A DNA stretch of 64,000 nt, from contig NZ_CACAYO010000007.1 in the NCBI RefSeq assembly GCF_902536725.1, positions 1 through 64,000 on the forward strand, given 5' to 3'. The notes below the pieces were generated by a model, which saw only the letters and a program-made list of their open reading frames with translations, had not been told where the DNA came from and made no database searches. The position numbers and the translations under genes are program-made. Position 1 is the stretch's first letter, and each line of letters opens with the position of its first letter. Below, in pieces: positions 1 to 8,688 of the stretch. The stretch comes from an uncultured Prochlorococcus sp. (lineage in GTDB: Bacteria; Cyanobacteriota; Cyanobacteriia; PCC-6307; Cyanobiaceae).

Positions 1-270
1 TGCGAGATTAGGATTAAGTTCAATTGCTTTGCGAAATGATAATTCTGAGCTTTGCAATTCGCCGAGACTTTTTAATATAACTCCATGATTTAAAAAAACC
101 CTATGATTTTTGAACCCTTTATCTATGAAAAATTGATAATATTTTGCTGCTTCTAAAATATTGCCTTGTGCATGAAATTTAAACGCTTGAATAATTATTT
201 GTTCTTTTGTAAGTTGCAACTTCTGATTGTTTTTTTTCTTTGATTTAGATTTCTCACCATATCCTTTCAT
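1..270 (-). CDS. TPR-repeat protein, N-terminal part (runs off the window)
   Basis: Reading the minus strand from the ATG at 268-270 gives an open frame to the window edge (90 residues seen). It starts with a Lys/Ser/Asn-rich stretch (MKGYGEKSKSKKNNQ). A helical repeat region follows with the TPR-like pattern FKNHRVFLNHGVILKSLGEL and then FRKAIELNPNLA, which is the typical end of one TPR helix pair and start of the next. TPR proteins of this kind are protein-interaction scaffolds; in marine picocyanobacteria such N-termini are often fused to enzymatic domains, but the C-terminal part lies outside the window, so no specific function can be given. It is divergent from the small gene at 562. Confidence 0.7.
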   Translation of the reverse strand, partial: MKGYGEKSKSKKKNNQKLQLTKEQIIIQAFKFHAQGNILEAAKYYQFFIDKGFKNHRVFLNHGVILKSLGELQSSELSFRKAIELNPNLA

Positions 271-492
271 TTCTCATTAAATAATAAATTGTGTTATGAA
301 TCATATAAACATTTTAACCTATTTTTCTTAGATTCATTTTACAAAAAATAGCTAAGATATAATTTATTTTCTCTCTTTGAGTAGTAAACACTTCGCTTTT
401 AACAAGGTCGATAAAGTACTTTTAACTCTTTAACAATTTTACTTCAGACTAAAGTACAAAAAAGAATAATGACAACCACAAAGCGCTTCTAC

Positions 493-510
493 TAGGGTAT
501 TAATACCCTA
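493..510. promoter_or_regulatory. Perfect 18-bp palindrome, operator candidate
   Basis: TAGGGTATTAATACCCTA is identical to its reverse complement over all 18 bases. It lies 52 bp upstream of the small gene at 562 and in the divergent intergenic region with the TPR gene. There is no loop, so it is a poor RNA hairpin and a better candidate for a dimeric repressor or activator site. The regulator is not identifiable from sequence. Confidence 0.45.
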
Positions 511-551
511 TGAATTTCAAGTTAAAAGGAGGATAATATAGGTATAGATCT

Positions 552-558
552 AGGAGGT
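552..558 (+). promoter_or_regulatory. Strong Shine-Dalgarno site AGGAGGT
   Basis: AGGAGGT lies just before the ATG at 562 and supports that start. A second AGGAGG occurs 25 bp upstream (527-532) without an obvious start codon behind it. Strong consensus ribosome sites are otherwise uncommon in this window, where many genes have none visible. Confidence 0.6.
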
Positions 559-561
559 CTT

Positions 562-744
562 ATGAAACTATTCAATCAATTCAATGTTCTTCCAAGATAC
601 CTAACTGCATTTAATTATGCAGGGTTAAACTTAAATGAAACTCAACAAGAACTTGAAAAATGTATTCCTGAGTTTCAAAATTTTTGGGAGAAAGAATGTA
701 GAGAACATCCAACAAATCAAAATTGTTTAATATATTGCGACTGA
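562..744 (+). CDS. Small CP12-like cysteine protein (C-terminal CP12 motif only)
   Basis: This is a 60-aa protein with four cysteines (C34, C46, C55, C59). Its last 15 residues, CREHPTNQNCLIYCD, match the C-terminal module of CP12: a Cys-x8-Cys pair spaced as in the family pattern C-x-x-N-P-x4-E-C-R-x-Y-x-D, followed by an aromatic residue and a terminal Asp. CP12 is the redox-switched linker that locks GAPDH and phosphoribulokinase in an inactive complex in the dark. The AWD-VEEL core and the usual N-terminal cysteine pair of full CP12 are not seen, so this would be a variant. A strong SD supports the start. The alternative is an unrelated small cysteine protein; the resemblance was judged by eye. 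Confidence 0.5.
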   Translation: MKLFNQFNVLPRYLTAFNYAGLNLNETQQELEKCIPEFQNFWEKECREHPTNQNCLIYCD

Positions 745-965
745 GTAATTAATTTTTACTAAATAAATTCTTCCAAAAAGAGTTTTCCCGTGGGTGTCAT
801 GCAGGCAACTGTTTGTTATTATAGGTTCAAAAGAGTTGATATAACTATGTTTATGATCATCTTATTTCTTGGCACTATCGAGTTTGAGTAAGTTAACAAT
901 TTTTTTTAAAAGATTCATACTATTATTTTATCTAAGAAATATTTTTAAATGAGATATCAATCGTA

Positions 966-1679
966 ATGAACGAAACTATTAAATTAAGTAGGTCTACTGT
1001 TGAGAAATATCTTAGTTGTCCAAGATGTTGTGTACTTGACAAAAAATATAAAATAAAACCACCATCATTACCATTTACCCTAAATATCGCTGTAGATAAT
1101 TTGTGTAAAAATGAATTTGATTATTATAGAAAAATTCAGGAGCCGCATCCTTTATTTATTGAATATGATATTAATGCTGTTCCTTTTAAACACAAAGATT
1201 TAGAACGTTGGAGAAGTAATTTTCAAGGGATAAGATATAAGTCAATTGAGCACAATTATGATTTTGGTGGAGCTGTGGATGATATTTGGCAGAAAAAAAA
1301 TGGTGATCTTATTATCGTTGATGTAAAGGCAACATCTAGAAATAATTTTGATTGGTCTGAGACTTTTAATAAATACGAATATGCAAAAGCTTATAAAAGA
1401 CAATTAGAAATGTATCAGTGGTTATTTAAAAAAAACGGTTTTCAAGTAGCTAAAGAAGCTTATCTTTTATATTTCAACGGAAAGAAAAATGAGGAGTTAT
1501 TTAATAACCAATTAAATTTTGACGTATATCTAATTAAATTGGATTGTTCTACTTCATGGGTAGAAAATAAAATAATTGATACGGTTAATTTATTACGTTC
1601 GGATGTTTTCCCAAAAGCGTCATTAAATTGTGAATACTGTAATTATTTAAAGAAGCGTTGGCAGTTATCGATAAATTAA
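966..1679 (+). CDS. PD-(D/E)XK nuclease family protein, Cas4/RecB-like with Fe-S cysteines
   Basis: The 237-aa protein shows the RecB/Cas4 nuclease core. Acidic residues D105/D106 sit in GAVDDIW, the D-x-K motif is at D119-K121 in IIVDVKAT, and the Q-x3-Y motif is at Q146/Y150 in QLEMYQWL. Cysteines C18, C21/C22 near the N-terminus and C222, C225 near the C-terminus are placed as in the AddB/Cas4-type 4Fe-4S staple. Family members are 5'-3' exonucleases or end-processing nucleases. There is no CRISPR array, cas1 or helicase nearby, so a general DNA-repair role is more likely than CRISPR adaptation. The ATG at 966 has no strong SD. The fold is well supported; the substrate is unknown. Confidence 0.75.
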   Translation: MNETIKLSRSTVEKYLSCPRCCVLDKKYKIKPPSLPFTLNIAVDNLCKNEFDYYRKIQEPHPLFIEYDINAVPFKHKDLERWRSNFQGIRYKSIEHNYDFGGAVDDIWQKKNGDLIIVDVKATSRNNFDWSETFNKYEYAKAYKRQLEMYQWLFKKNGFQVAKEAYLLYFNGKKNEELFNNQLNFDVYLIKLDCSTSWVENKIIDTVNLLRSDVFPKASLNCEYCNYLKKRWQLSIN

Positions 1680-1756
1680 TATTCATGGGATAATTTTTCA
1701 TATTTCTGGAAAAATAGTGAATAAAAGATAATCTTTAATTAGATTTATTTAGACAT

Positions 1757-2365
1757 TTGATAAAATTGAAAAATTCTGAAAGAAAGATTACTAATCATCT
1801 TCAACAAGATGTAGTCAAGGTCTCTGGTAAAACAATTTTTATTAATCCTTTTTTATACTGGCGCAGATTTGATGAAAATACAAATAGATGGCTTCGAGAA
1901 CCTGGCCAAATGTCAGAGGATCAAATTTCACCAAACAGGAACCGTTTTTATCCAGAATTAGAGTGGGCTGATTTAAGTCATGAGCAAAAGCTCATAAAAG
2001 ATGCAACTGTTGAAATGTTTTTAAAAACTCTTGAATTGATAAGTACATTTCATCCTTATCTCAGTTCCGGACAATTATTAGAAGTAGAGAGAAAAATGGC
2101 GATTATAAAAAAGGTTCCTTTCGAAAATTGGGTAACAAAATCTTTCGCTAAAAAAGCGAGAGTATTAGAAAATGAAAGAAGAAAATTTCAAAGAGAAATA
2201 TTTTTTAATAGTTGGCGTGAATGGTTAATTCTTGAAAATACTAAAAAAGCAATTTTGCCGTTAATCATCACAATATTTATATCTTCATTTATTGGATGGT
2301 TTTTAGGGATATCAAAGAATAGTTGTAATCCTTATTTTGAGCAAAATATAGATCAATTAAATTAA
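1757..2365 (+). CDS. Unknown protein with one C-terminal membrane helix
   Basis: The 202-aa protein starts at TTG and I do not recognise it. The N-terminal half has a conserved-looking globular stretch (NPFLYWRRFDENTNRWLREP). The middle is helical and charged (around residues 100-160, with KKARVLENERRKFQRE). One hydrophobic segment lies near residues 168-188 (AILPLIITIFISSFIGWFLG), followed by a short tail, suggesting a tail-anchored cytoplasmic protein. It is co-directional with the nuclease gene upstream (77-bp gap) and the small ORF downstream. No catalytic motif was seen. Confidence 0.65.
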   Translation: MIKLKNSERKITNHLQQDVVKVSGKTIFINPFLYWRRFDENTNRWLREPGQMSEDQISPNRNRFYPELEWADLSHEQKLIKDATVEMFLKTLELISTFHPYLSSGQLLEVERKMAIIKKVPFENWVTKSFAKKARVLENERRKFQREIFFNSWREWLILENTKKAILPLIITIFISSFIGWFLGISKNSCNPYFEQNIDQLN

Positions 2366-2464
2366 TTTGTTTTTATTTAGTATCTAAGTTGATATAATTT
2401 GAAAAAATAAATTTTTTATTTAAGATTATATTGATTTGTATATTGTTTAAAAATTGAAAGTTTT

Positions 2465-2608
2465 ATGAGTGGAAATTTGAATTCGAATATCATAGAAAAT
2501 GATGAGTGTAATCTGAACAATGAAGAAAGTGATTATGAAAATTTAATCACTAGACTTGAAGAGATAAAATCAATCATTGCTTTATTGGAAAAAACACTAT
2601 TCAAATAA
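2465..2608 (+). CDS. Small acidic protein, exonuclease VII small-subunit-like size but unassigned
   Basis: A 47-aa ORF (start ATG 2465, stop TAA 2606-2608) ends 11 bp before the penicillin-binding protein gene. It is acidic and Asn-rich at the N-terminus and ends in a helix with heptad-like hydrophobics (LITRLEEIKSIIALLEKTLF), suggesting a short coiled coil. Size and helix pattern loosely recall small helical subunits, but no large-subunit partner is present, so I do not assign a function. Its position immediately before mrdA suggests co-transcription. Confidence 0.45.
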   Translation: MSGNLNSNIIENDECNLNNEESDYENLITRLEEIKSIIALLEKTLFK

Positions 2609-2619
2609 ATTTTATATTT

Positions 2620-4410
2620 TTGATAAAAACAAGTCCTAATAAAAAATTTAATTCATTAAAGAGACAACCTTTAGTCTTACTTATTTTTTCTTCTATTTCG
2701 TTTTTATTGATTCTATTTAGGTTAATTTTTTTACAACTTTTAAATCATGAATCCTTTAAAAATATGTCAGATGAGAATAGGATCAGACTGATTGCTTCAC
2801 AGCCAATACGCGGAAGAATACTGGATAAAAATGGCTTTGTTTTAGCAGATAGTAGAGTTAAATATTCACTAATAATTAAGCCTCAATCTGTTAATGAAAG
2901 CAATTGGGAAAAACATAAATTAAGCATTTCTAACTTGTTAAATATTGATAGTAAAGAAATTCAAAAAAAATATTCTGATGGCCTAAAAAATCAAAAACTT
3001 TCAGTAACTATCCTTGATGATTTAAATGTAGATCAATTAATAAAATTCAAGGAAAATGAAGATAATTTAATTAGTTTTGAAATAGCTACTAAATTAATTA
3101 GAAATTATCCTTATAAATCCCTTGCTGCCCATGTAATTGGTTATACTCAGCCAATTACTGAACCAGAATATAAATTCTTATCTAAAAAAGGTTATAAATT
3201 AAATGACTTAATAGGAAGAACAGGAATTGAATATGTTTATGAAGACTTTATAAGAGGTGAATGGGGTGGAGAAATGGTTGAAGTAAATTCATTAGGGAAA
3301 TTTCAAAGATCATTGGGTATAAGGCCTCCGGTACAAGGTAATGATGTTGAACTGACAATCGACCTTAATCTGCAACTAGTTGCGGAGGAGGTTCTCAAAG
3401 ATAAAAAAGCTGGAGCGATAATAGTAATGGATCCAAGAGATGGTGCGATAAGAGCGATGGTAAGTAGGCCTAATTTTGATTTGAATTTTTTTTCAAAGGA
3501 TTTTAAGCCTGAAAAAGAATACAATAATTTATTTAATTCACCTGAAAAACCTCTATTTAATAGAGCATTAAATGCTTATGATCCAGGAAGTGTTTGGAAA
3601 ATTGTAACTGCTTTAGCGGGCTTGGAAAGTGGAAAATTTCCTGGAGATACCATGTTAGATACGAAACCATGTATAACTTATGGTAGTCAATGTTTTAGAG
3701 AGCATAATGACTTAGGCTTTGGGGTAATAGGTTATGAAGATGCTTTAAGAGTTTCAAGCAATACATTTTTTTATCAAGTTGGTTATGGAGTAGGAGTTGA
3801 TGAAATTCATAAGGTTTCCCTAAAGCTTGGTTTTAATTCTTTATCTGGAATTGAAATTTCTGAACAAGAAAATATAGGATTAGTAGCTAGTAGTGAATGG
3901 GCTAAAGAAGGTAGAGGATGGGGGCAACCAGGAAGAACCCCTTGGGTTCCAGAAGATATTGCGAGTATGTCTATTGGACAATTTGTTGTACAAGTTACCC
4001 CTATTCAAATAGCCAGAGCATATGCTGCCATTGCAAATGGAGGTTATTTAGTTACTCCCTATTTAGTTAAAAAAGATGATGAAAATCTATCAGATAAAAA
4101 ACTTATTAAAATCGATATTGATTCGAATAATATTCAATTGATAAAAAGTGGTCTAAGGAAGGTAGTGGAGTCTGGCACTGGAGTATCAATTAATTATGGA
4201 GTTTCAAATTTACCTCCAGTTTCAGGCAAAACCGGAACTGCTGAAGATGGCGAAGGTGGCTTAGATCATGCTTGGTTCGTTTGCTTTACACCCTCTGAAA
4301 ATAGTGAATTACTTATAGTTGCTTTTGCACAAAATACTCCTGGTGGGGGATCTGTTCATGCACTGCCTATGGCAAGAGAAATTTTGAAAGTTTGGAATGA
4401 AAAAAAATGA
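2620..4410 (+). CDS. mrdA: Penicillin-binding protein 2 (class B transpeptidase)
   Basis: The 596-aa protein is a class B PBP that cross-links peptidoglycan in the periplasm. It has an N-terminal signal anchor (about residues 17-38), then a pedestal domain with IRGRILDKNG and GRTGIEYVYEDFIRGEWGG, typical of PBP2/MrdA. The transpeptidase domain has the active-site SxxK at S324-K327 (PGSVWK), SxN at S379-N381 and KTG at K537-G539 followed by TAED. MrdA acts with RodA in cell elongation; the DHAWF stretch after KTG also favours MrdA over FtsI. The start is TTG at 2620, right behind the small ORF. FtsI-type function cannot be fully excluded. Confidence 0.85.
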   Translation: MIKTSPNKKFNSLKRQPLVLLIFSSISFLLILFRLIFLQLLNHESFKNMSDENRIRLIASQPIRGRILDKNGFVLADSRVKYSLIIKPQSVNESNWEKHKLSISNLLNIDSKEIQKKYSDGLKNQKLSVTILDDLNVDQLIKFKENEDNLISFEIATKLIRNYPYKSLAAHVIGYTQPITEPEYKFLSKKGYKLNDLIGRTGIEYVYEDFIRGEWGGEMVEVNSLGKFQRSLGIRPPVQGNDVELTIDLNLQLVAEEVLKDKKAGAIIVMDPRDGAIRAMVSRPNFDLNFFSKDFKPEKEYNNLFNSPEKPLFNRALNAYDPGSVWKIVTALAGLESGKFPGDTMLDTKPCITYGSQCFREHNDLGFGVIGYEDALRVSSNTFFYQVGYGVGVDEIHKVSLKLGFNSLSGIEISEQENIGLVASSEWAKEGRGWGQPGRTPWVPEDIASMSIGQFVVQVTPIQIARAYAAIANGGYLVTPYLVKKDDENLSDKKLIKIDIDSNNIQLIKSGLRKVVESGTGVSINYGVSNLPPVSGKTGTAEDGEGGLDHAWFVCFTPSENSELLIVAFAQNTPGGGSVHALPMAREILKVWNEKK

Positions 4411-4432
4411 AATTTTATAAGGTTTTAAATGT

Positions 4433-4957
4433 TTATGTTTTTAATTTTTTCATTTGTAAAAGTCTTTGAATAATATCTCCAATAGTATTTGTATCTATAG
4501 GTTTGCTATATGAGGACAAAAGTTGTCTCCCTAAGACTTGACTTCCTAAATGAACTAATTGAATGCGTAATGAGGTCAGCAGTTCTAACCCTATGCCACC
4601 GGAAAATGTTGCAATTGCAATTGGTTGACCATTAAATAAATTTCTAAAGTCATCTCCCGAAATAGATAGCCATGCTATGAAGTTGGAAAGGATGGGAGGT
4701 ATAGATCCATTATATTCAGGCGCACAAATCACCCACCTTTCAATCTTTAAAAGCTTTTTTTTTAATTCTTTTATTTCATTCGGAATATTTTCTTTGCTAT
4801 GAATTCTTGGATTAAATAATGGAATATCAAGAGTGGTAAGATCTAAAATTTCAGAATTTATTTTAAGTTCATTACTTTTTTCAAGAAATTTTTCAGAGAG
4901 TTCTAGATTTTTACCACAACTCGCCGAAATGATTATTAGATCTTTTGTTTCAGTCAT
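4433..4957 (-). CDS. NAD(P)H-dependent FMN reductase family flavoprotein
   Basis: The 174-aa protein has the flavodoxin-like fold of the FMN_red family. It starts with a beta strand and phosphate-binding loop (LIIISASCGKN), has a CAPEYNGSIPPILSNFIAW motif (the family's PEYNGS-P-LKN-IDW flavin-binding signature) near residues 78-97, and FSGGIGLELL further on. Enzymes of this family reduce FMN with NAD(P)H. It lies 17 bp downstream of flv1 and is probably co-transcribed with flv3-flv1, so it may supply electrons to or repair flavins for that system; this link is inferred. The length is normal for the family. Confidence 0.8.
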   Translation of the reverse strand: MTETKDLIIISASCGKNLELSEKFLEKSNELKINSEILDLTTLDIPLFNPRIHSKENIPNEIKELKKKLLKIERWVICAPEYNGSIPPILSNFIAWLSISGDDFRNLFNGQPIAIATFSGGIGLELLTSLRIQLVHLGSQVLGRQLLSSYSKPIDTNTIGDIIQRLLQMKKLKT

Positions 4958-4974
4958 AAATTAGATAAATAAGT

Positions 4975-6777
4975 TTAATAGTTTGCACCTGTTTTACGGT
5001 GATGAACTGCGGTTAGACTATCGGATTTTAGTATATTACCGTGTAGTACTTCAGCGTATATTACCCAATGATCCCCACATTCCATTCTCTCTTTTACTGA
5101 AGCATCTAACCATGCAAGTGACTCAGGAATAATTATCTGTTCATTAGGAGTTAATTCAATATTTATTCCTTCAAATCTATCTTCTCCAGGTGCAAATGGC
5201 TTTGTGAATCTTTTCAAAGGTTCTTTAAAATCTTTTTCACTAAGAATATTTAATGCGAATGAATCCCCTATTTGCAGAAGAGACTCTACCGATCTATCTT
5301 TTGCTACTGCAATACTTAATCCGGGAGGAGAAAAACTTGCTTGGCTAACCCAAGATGCAAGCATAGCTCCTTTAATATTATTCTCATCTTTGCCTTTAGA
5401 GGCTGTAAGGACACAAAGTGAACCTATTACTCTTCCAAGAGCTTGTAGTTTTGGATCCGTTTTGCTTGTAATCATTCCAGTATCAGATTTTCTAGGTTTT
5501 TTCTTTGCTTTTTTTATAATTTTTCTTCCAAAGTGCGTTCCTATTTCTTCTAGCTCTTTAATCTTTGGTTTATTTGGGCTAAATTTAATCCTTATAGGAT
5601 CAAAACTAAACTTAAAACCACCGTCTTTTAATTTTGTTTCAAGTAGATCTATAGCTTCGCCGCTCCAGCCAAAACTACCAAAAATTCCGACTGGCTTTTC
5701 TCTATTACCCTCTGCTAATAATGTTCCTAGTGCACTTACTATTGGAGTTGGGGCGTGACCACCTAGTGTAGGTGATCCTATTAAATATCCATCAGCGTTT
5801 TGGATGGATTTTATAAGTACATCATTTGGTGTAAATTCGCAATTTATACTTTCTACTTCGACAGAAGTCCTATTTATCCCTTTAGCCAATGCATCTCCGA
5901 TAGAGGCTGTATTTCCATATGCACTTGCATATATCAGTGCAATTTTAGGATTATTTGTTGAGAGATTTTCACCCCATCTAATGTAGTCATTTAAGAAGCT
6001 TTTTAAGCTATATTCGATGGCGGGACCATGTAATGGTGCAATAGTTTTAATGTCGTAATCAGCAATTTTTTCAGTTATTGATACTACTTGATTAGACATT
6101 GGTGCCATTAAGCAATCATAAAAATGTTTCCTATCAATTTCTGTACTAATTCGATTTGTTTCAGACCAATATTCAGAGGCAATATGAGCAGAGAAAATTT
6201 TTTCACTTAGAAGTATTTCTTGATTACGTTCATAAATTATCAGACCTCCAGGCCAACGTGCTGTTGGAATAGGAATTAACTCTAGTGAAATGTTATCTAA
6301 TTCTAAATTCAGTTCCTTTTTGACTATGTTTATTTTAGGTAATTGAATTTCAACGGAGTCTTTTAAGTTAGGATTTCTTTGATTCCAAAGTTCATTAATA
6401 AGTTTAAAGCCAGGATTTGAGCAAGTTATGGTTAAGTCCTGAAATTGTTTACTTACGGTTTTTATGGTTTCTATGATTTGAGGATTGATATGTCCAGAAA
6501 TAAAGTTAATTTTTTTTAAATGATATTGATTAAAAAAGTTAGATATTATTTCATTAAATAAATTTAAATATTGCTTTTCAGGAGGGTGAACAATAAAAAG
6601 TTCTTCATTATTTTTTATTAAAAAAGTGTTAAAAGATGTTCCTTTTTCGAGATTAAACTCAAGTTCAAATCGTTCTTTATTCTGATCAAGAAATCTAATG
6701 CAAGTAAAATTTTCAGCAATTTCAAATTTTGAGAAGTTTTGATTCTCTGTAAGTAAGTTTATATTAATCTCTGACAT
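4975..6777 (-). CDS. flv1: Flavodiiron protein, Flv1-type (non-canonical diiron site)
   Basis: The 600-aa class C cyanobacterial flavodiiron protein has a metallo-beta-lactamase-like domain (about 25-265), a flavodoxin domain (about 275-415, LIYASAYGNTASIGDALAKG) and a C-terminal flavin reductase domain (about 440-600, ending VHHRKTGANY). With Flv3 it reduces O2 to water using electrons from photosystem I, relieving over-reduction in fluctuating light. The diiron site is degenerate: where the partner at 6794 has SHTEPDH, this has SGHINPQI (H96 kept; Glu, Asp and second His replaced), and the CDAFG segment is SEKIF. This is the signature of Flv1-type subunits, which need Flv3. It lies 16 bp downstream of flv3. 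Confidence 0.88.
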   Translation of the reverse strand: MSEININLLTENQNFSKFEIAENFTCIRFLDQNKERFELEFNLEKGTSFNTFLIKNNEELFIVHPPEKQYLNLFNEIISNFFNQYHLKKINFISGHINPQIIETIKTVSKQFQDLTITCSNPGFKLINELWNQRNPNLKDSVEIQLPKINIVKKELNLELDNISLELIPIPTARWPGGLIIYERNQEILLSEKIFSAHIASEYWSETNRISTEIDRKHFYDCLMAPMSNQVVSITEKIADYDIKTIAPLHGPAIEYSLKSFLNDYIRWGENLSTNNPKIALIYASAYGNTASIGDALAKGINRTSVEVESINCEFTPNDVLIKSIQNADGYLIGSPTLGGHAPTPIVSALGTLLAEGNREKPVGIFGSFGWSGEAIDLLETKLKDGGFKFSFDPIRIKFSPNKPKIKELEEIGTHFGRKIIKKAKKKPRKSDTGMITSKTDPKLQALGRVIGSLCVLTASKGKDENNIKGAMLASWVSQASFSPPGLSIAVAKDRSVESLLQIGDSFALNILSEKDFKEPLKRFTKPFAPGEDRFEGINIELTPNEQIIIPESLAWLDASVKERMECGDHWVIYAEVLHGNILKSDSLTAVHHRKTGANY

Positions 6778-6793
6778 TTTAAAGTTTTATTTA

Positions 6794-8569
6794 CTAATAA
6801 TGATTAGCAACCTTTCTGTGATGAACTGCCGTCTTGCATGATAAGTCAGAGACATTACCATTTTCAACAACTCCGTAAATTATCCAATGGTCTGGAGTCT
6901 CTAGTCTGGAACTAACTTTGCAATCTAAAAAGGCGAGTGAATCTGAGAGAACTGGTCCACCTTCAGCGATGTTGCTAATTATATCTACATCTGCAAATCT
7001 ATCAGCTCCAGGGGCAAATCTTTTTAAAAAATGTCTGAACATTTTTTGATAGTTATCTTCTCTCAGAATATTCACAACAAAACCTTTCCCAACTTGCATA
7101 TATGATTCAATAGCTCTATCTTTTGCTACTGCAACCGTAATACCTGGGGGAGAAAAGCTTGCTTGACTAACCCAACTTGCGACCATTGCACTTTGTCTAA
7201 ATGTAGAACCTTCGCCTTGGCTCGCTGTAACTACATATAATCCTCCACTTAATCTCCCTAATGCTTTATCTAAATTTGAATCAAGGCTCTTCATCGAGGC
7301 AATATTCTTCTTTTTATTGATCAATTGGCCTAAGTCAGTTCCAGCTTCTTCGAACTGTTGATAAACAATGGGATCTGGAATATTTTTAACTCTTAAGGGA
7401 GAGAAAGCTTCTTTTTGACCAAGTTCTCTTAATTTATTTGCTAAGGAATCTATTGGTTCATCATTTCCACCAAATGCATCATAAACTGCAGTAAATTGTT
7501 TTGGTTTTAGTGCTGCAAATAAAGTACCGAGAGATTCTTTTAATTCATTATCTGATTCTACTGGCCATGTGGGCATGACAACTGCTTTTGATTCGGAAAT
7601 TAAACTTGTTAATTCTTGCGGGTCAGAAGACCTTAAATCTATTAATTGAACCTGTGCATCTGCTTTGCTTATTCCATGAGATATCGCTTGACTTAGTCGA
7701 TCACAATAACCATAGTCACTTATGTAGCATACTGACACAAAATCATTGCCTTTGCTTTTATTACTACTCCATTCTAGATATTTTCCTTTCCAAAAATTGA
7801 CCTGATTATGGAGTAAAGGACCATGACCAACAGCTATTGTTTTTAATTCAGGTAGCTTATCTATTCTTTTAATTGCCTGCAAAACGCTTCTAGCGTTTGG
7901 ACCCATAAGGCAATCGTAATAAAAACGGAAATCATCAAATATTTCTTTTTGATCAGTGTCAAAAAATTCGTCAGAACAATAATGCAGCCCAAATGCATCG
8001 CATGTATAGAGAACATTTGTGCTGTGATCATATGAAAATATGGTATCTGGCCAATGTAAATTTGGTGCACTTATGAATTCAATATTATGTTCTAAACAAC
8101 TATTAGGATTAGTTCCGAGATTTAAAAACTCTCCACTCTTAACCTCTAGACGTTTAAAGGGAATATGTATTTGGTCTTCAATAAATTTAAGTGCTAATTT
8201 TGATCCAACTACTGTGATATTTTGGTTTAATTCTAAAAGATTACCTATTAAACCAGAATGATCAGGTTCTGTATGGCTAGTAATTAGATAATCAATCTCT
8301 TGCGGATTTACCTTTTTCAATAATTCTTCAAACCATAATTCTTCGAACTTTGCGTGACTAGTATCAATAATTGCTAGTTTCTCGCCTTTAATAATAAAAC
8401 TATTGTAAGTAGTTCCGTTTCTTAAACCAAATTCAATATCAAATCTACTGCGATCCCAATCCAAAGATCTTATGGCACAAGAATCAACAGCAAAGTTTTG
8501 TGATTGAACCGTCAACTTGTTATTAGTTTGTGCCAATTTAGAATTACTTGTTTGGGCAGAGGCTATCAT
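6794..8569 (-). CDS. flv3: Flavodiiron protein, Flv3-type (canonical diiron site)
   Basis: The 591-aa protein has the same three-domain layout as its neighbour: diiron domain with complete ligands H99-x-E101-x-D103-H104 (SHTEPDHSG), the Asp in CDAFG and the His in VGHGP; flavodoxin domain (SDYGYCDRLSQAISHG); and C-terminal NAD(P)H flavin reductase domain ending AVHHRKVANHY. It acts as the catalytic partner of Flv1 in O2 photoreduction next to photosystem I. It is first in the minus-strand cluster flv3-flv1-FMN reductase; the promoter must lie in the 119-bp gap facing alaS. ATG start at 8569, length normal for class C FDPs. Confidence 0.9.
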   Translation of the reverse strand: MIASAQTSNSKLAQTNNKLTVQSQNFAVDSCAIRSLDWDRSRFDIEFGLRNGTTYNSFIIKGEKLAIIDTSHAKFEELWFEELLKKVNPQEIDYLITSHTEPDHSGLIGNLLELNQNITVVGSKLALKFIEDQIHIPFKRLEVKSGEFLNLGTNPNSCLEHNIEFISAPNLHWPDTIFSYDHSTNVLYTCDAFGLHYCSDEFFDTDQKEIFDDFRFYYDCLMGPNARSVLQAIKRIDKLPELKTIAVGHGPLLHNQVNFWKGKYLEWSSNKSKGNDFVSVCYISDYGYCDRLSQAISHGISKADAQVQLIDLRSSDPQELTSLISESKAVVMPTWPVESDNELKESLGTLFAALKPKQFTAVYDAFGGNDEPIDSLANKLRELGQKEAFSPLRVKNIPDPIVYQQFEEAGTDLGQLINKKKNIASMKSLDSNLDKALGRLSGGLYVVTASQGEGSTFRQSAMVASWVSQASFSPPGITVAVAKDRAIESYMQVGKGFVVNILREDNYQKMFRHFLKRFAPGADRFADVDIISNIAEGGPVLSDSLAFLDCKVSSRLETPDHWIIYGVVENGNVSDLSCKTAVHHRKVANHY

Positions 8570-8688
8570 AGAATAATTAGCTTTATAAATTAACTTTAGT
8601 TATATAGAATATAAATTCGCGTGATTATTCTTGCGAAATAACCGAAATTACGCTTTTCTTTAATTTTTAATCTTTTTATTCTGGATAA

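Noticed and set aside
745..965. Small RNA in the gap after the CP12-like gene
   Set aside because: A locally GC-richer patch (near 788-815) is present, but I could not fold a convincing structure or see promoter and terminator signals.
966..1679. CRISPR-Cas system around the Cas4-like protein
   Set aside because: No regularly spaced direct repeats and no cas1/cas2 or effector gene in the window.
1690..1725. Terminator after the nuclease gene (ATTTTTC/GAAAAAT)
   Set aside because: The stem is only A-T pairs with one G-C and is expected often by chance in such AT-rich DNA.
5204..5758. 184-aa plus-strand frame opposite flv1
   Set aside because: Lies fully antisense to a well-supported flavodiiron gene and shows no domain pattern; a shadow of its codon use.
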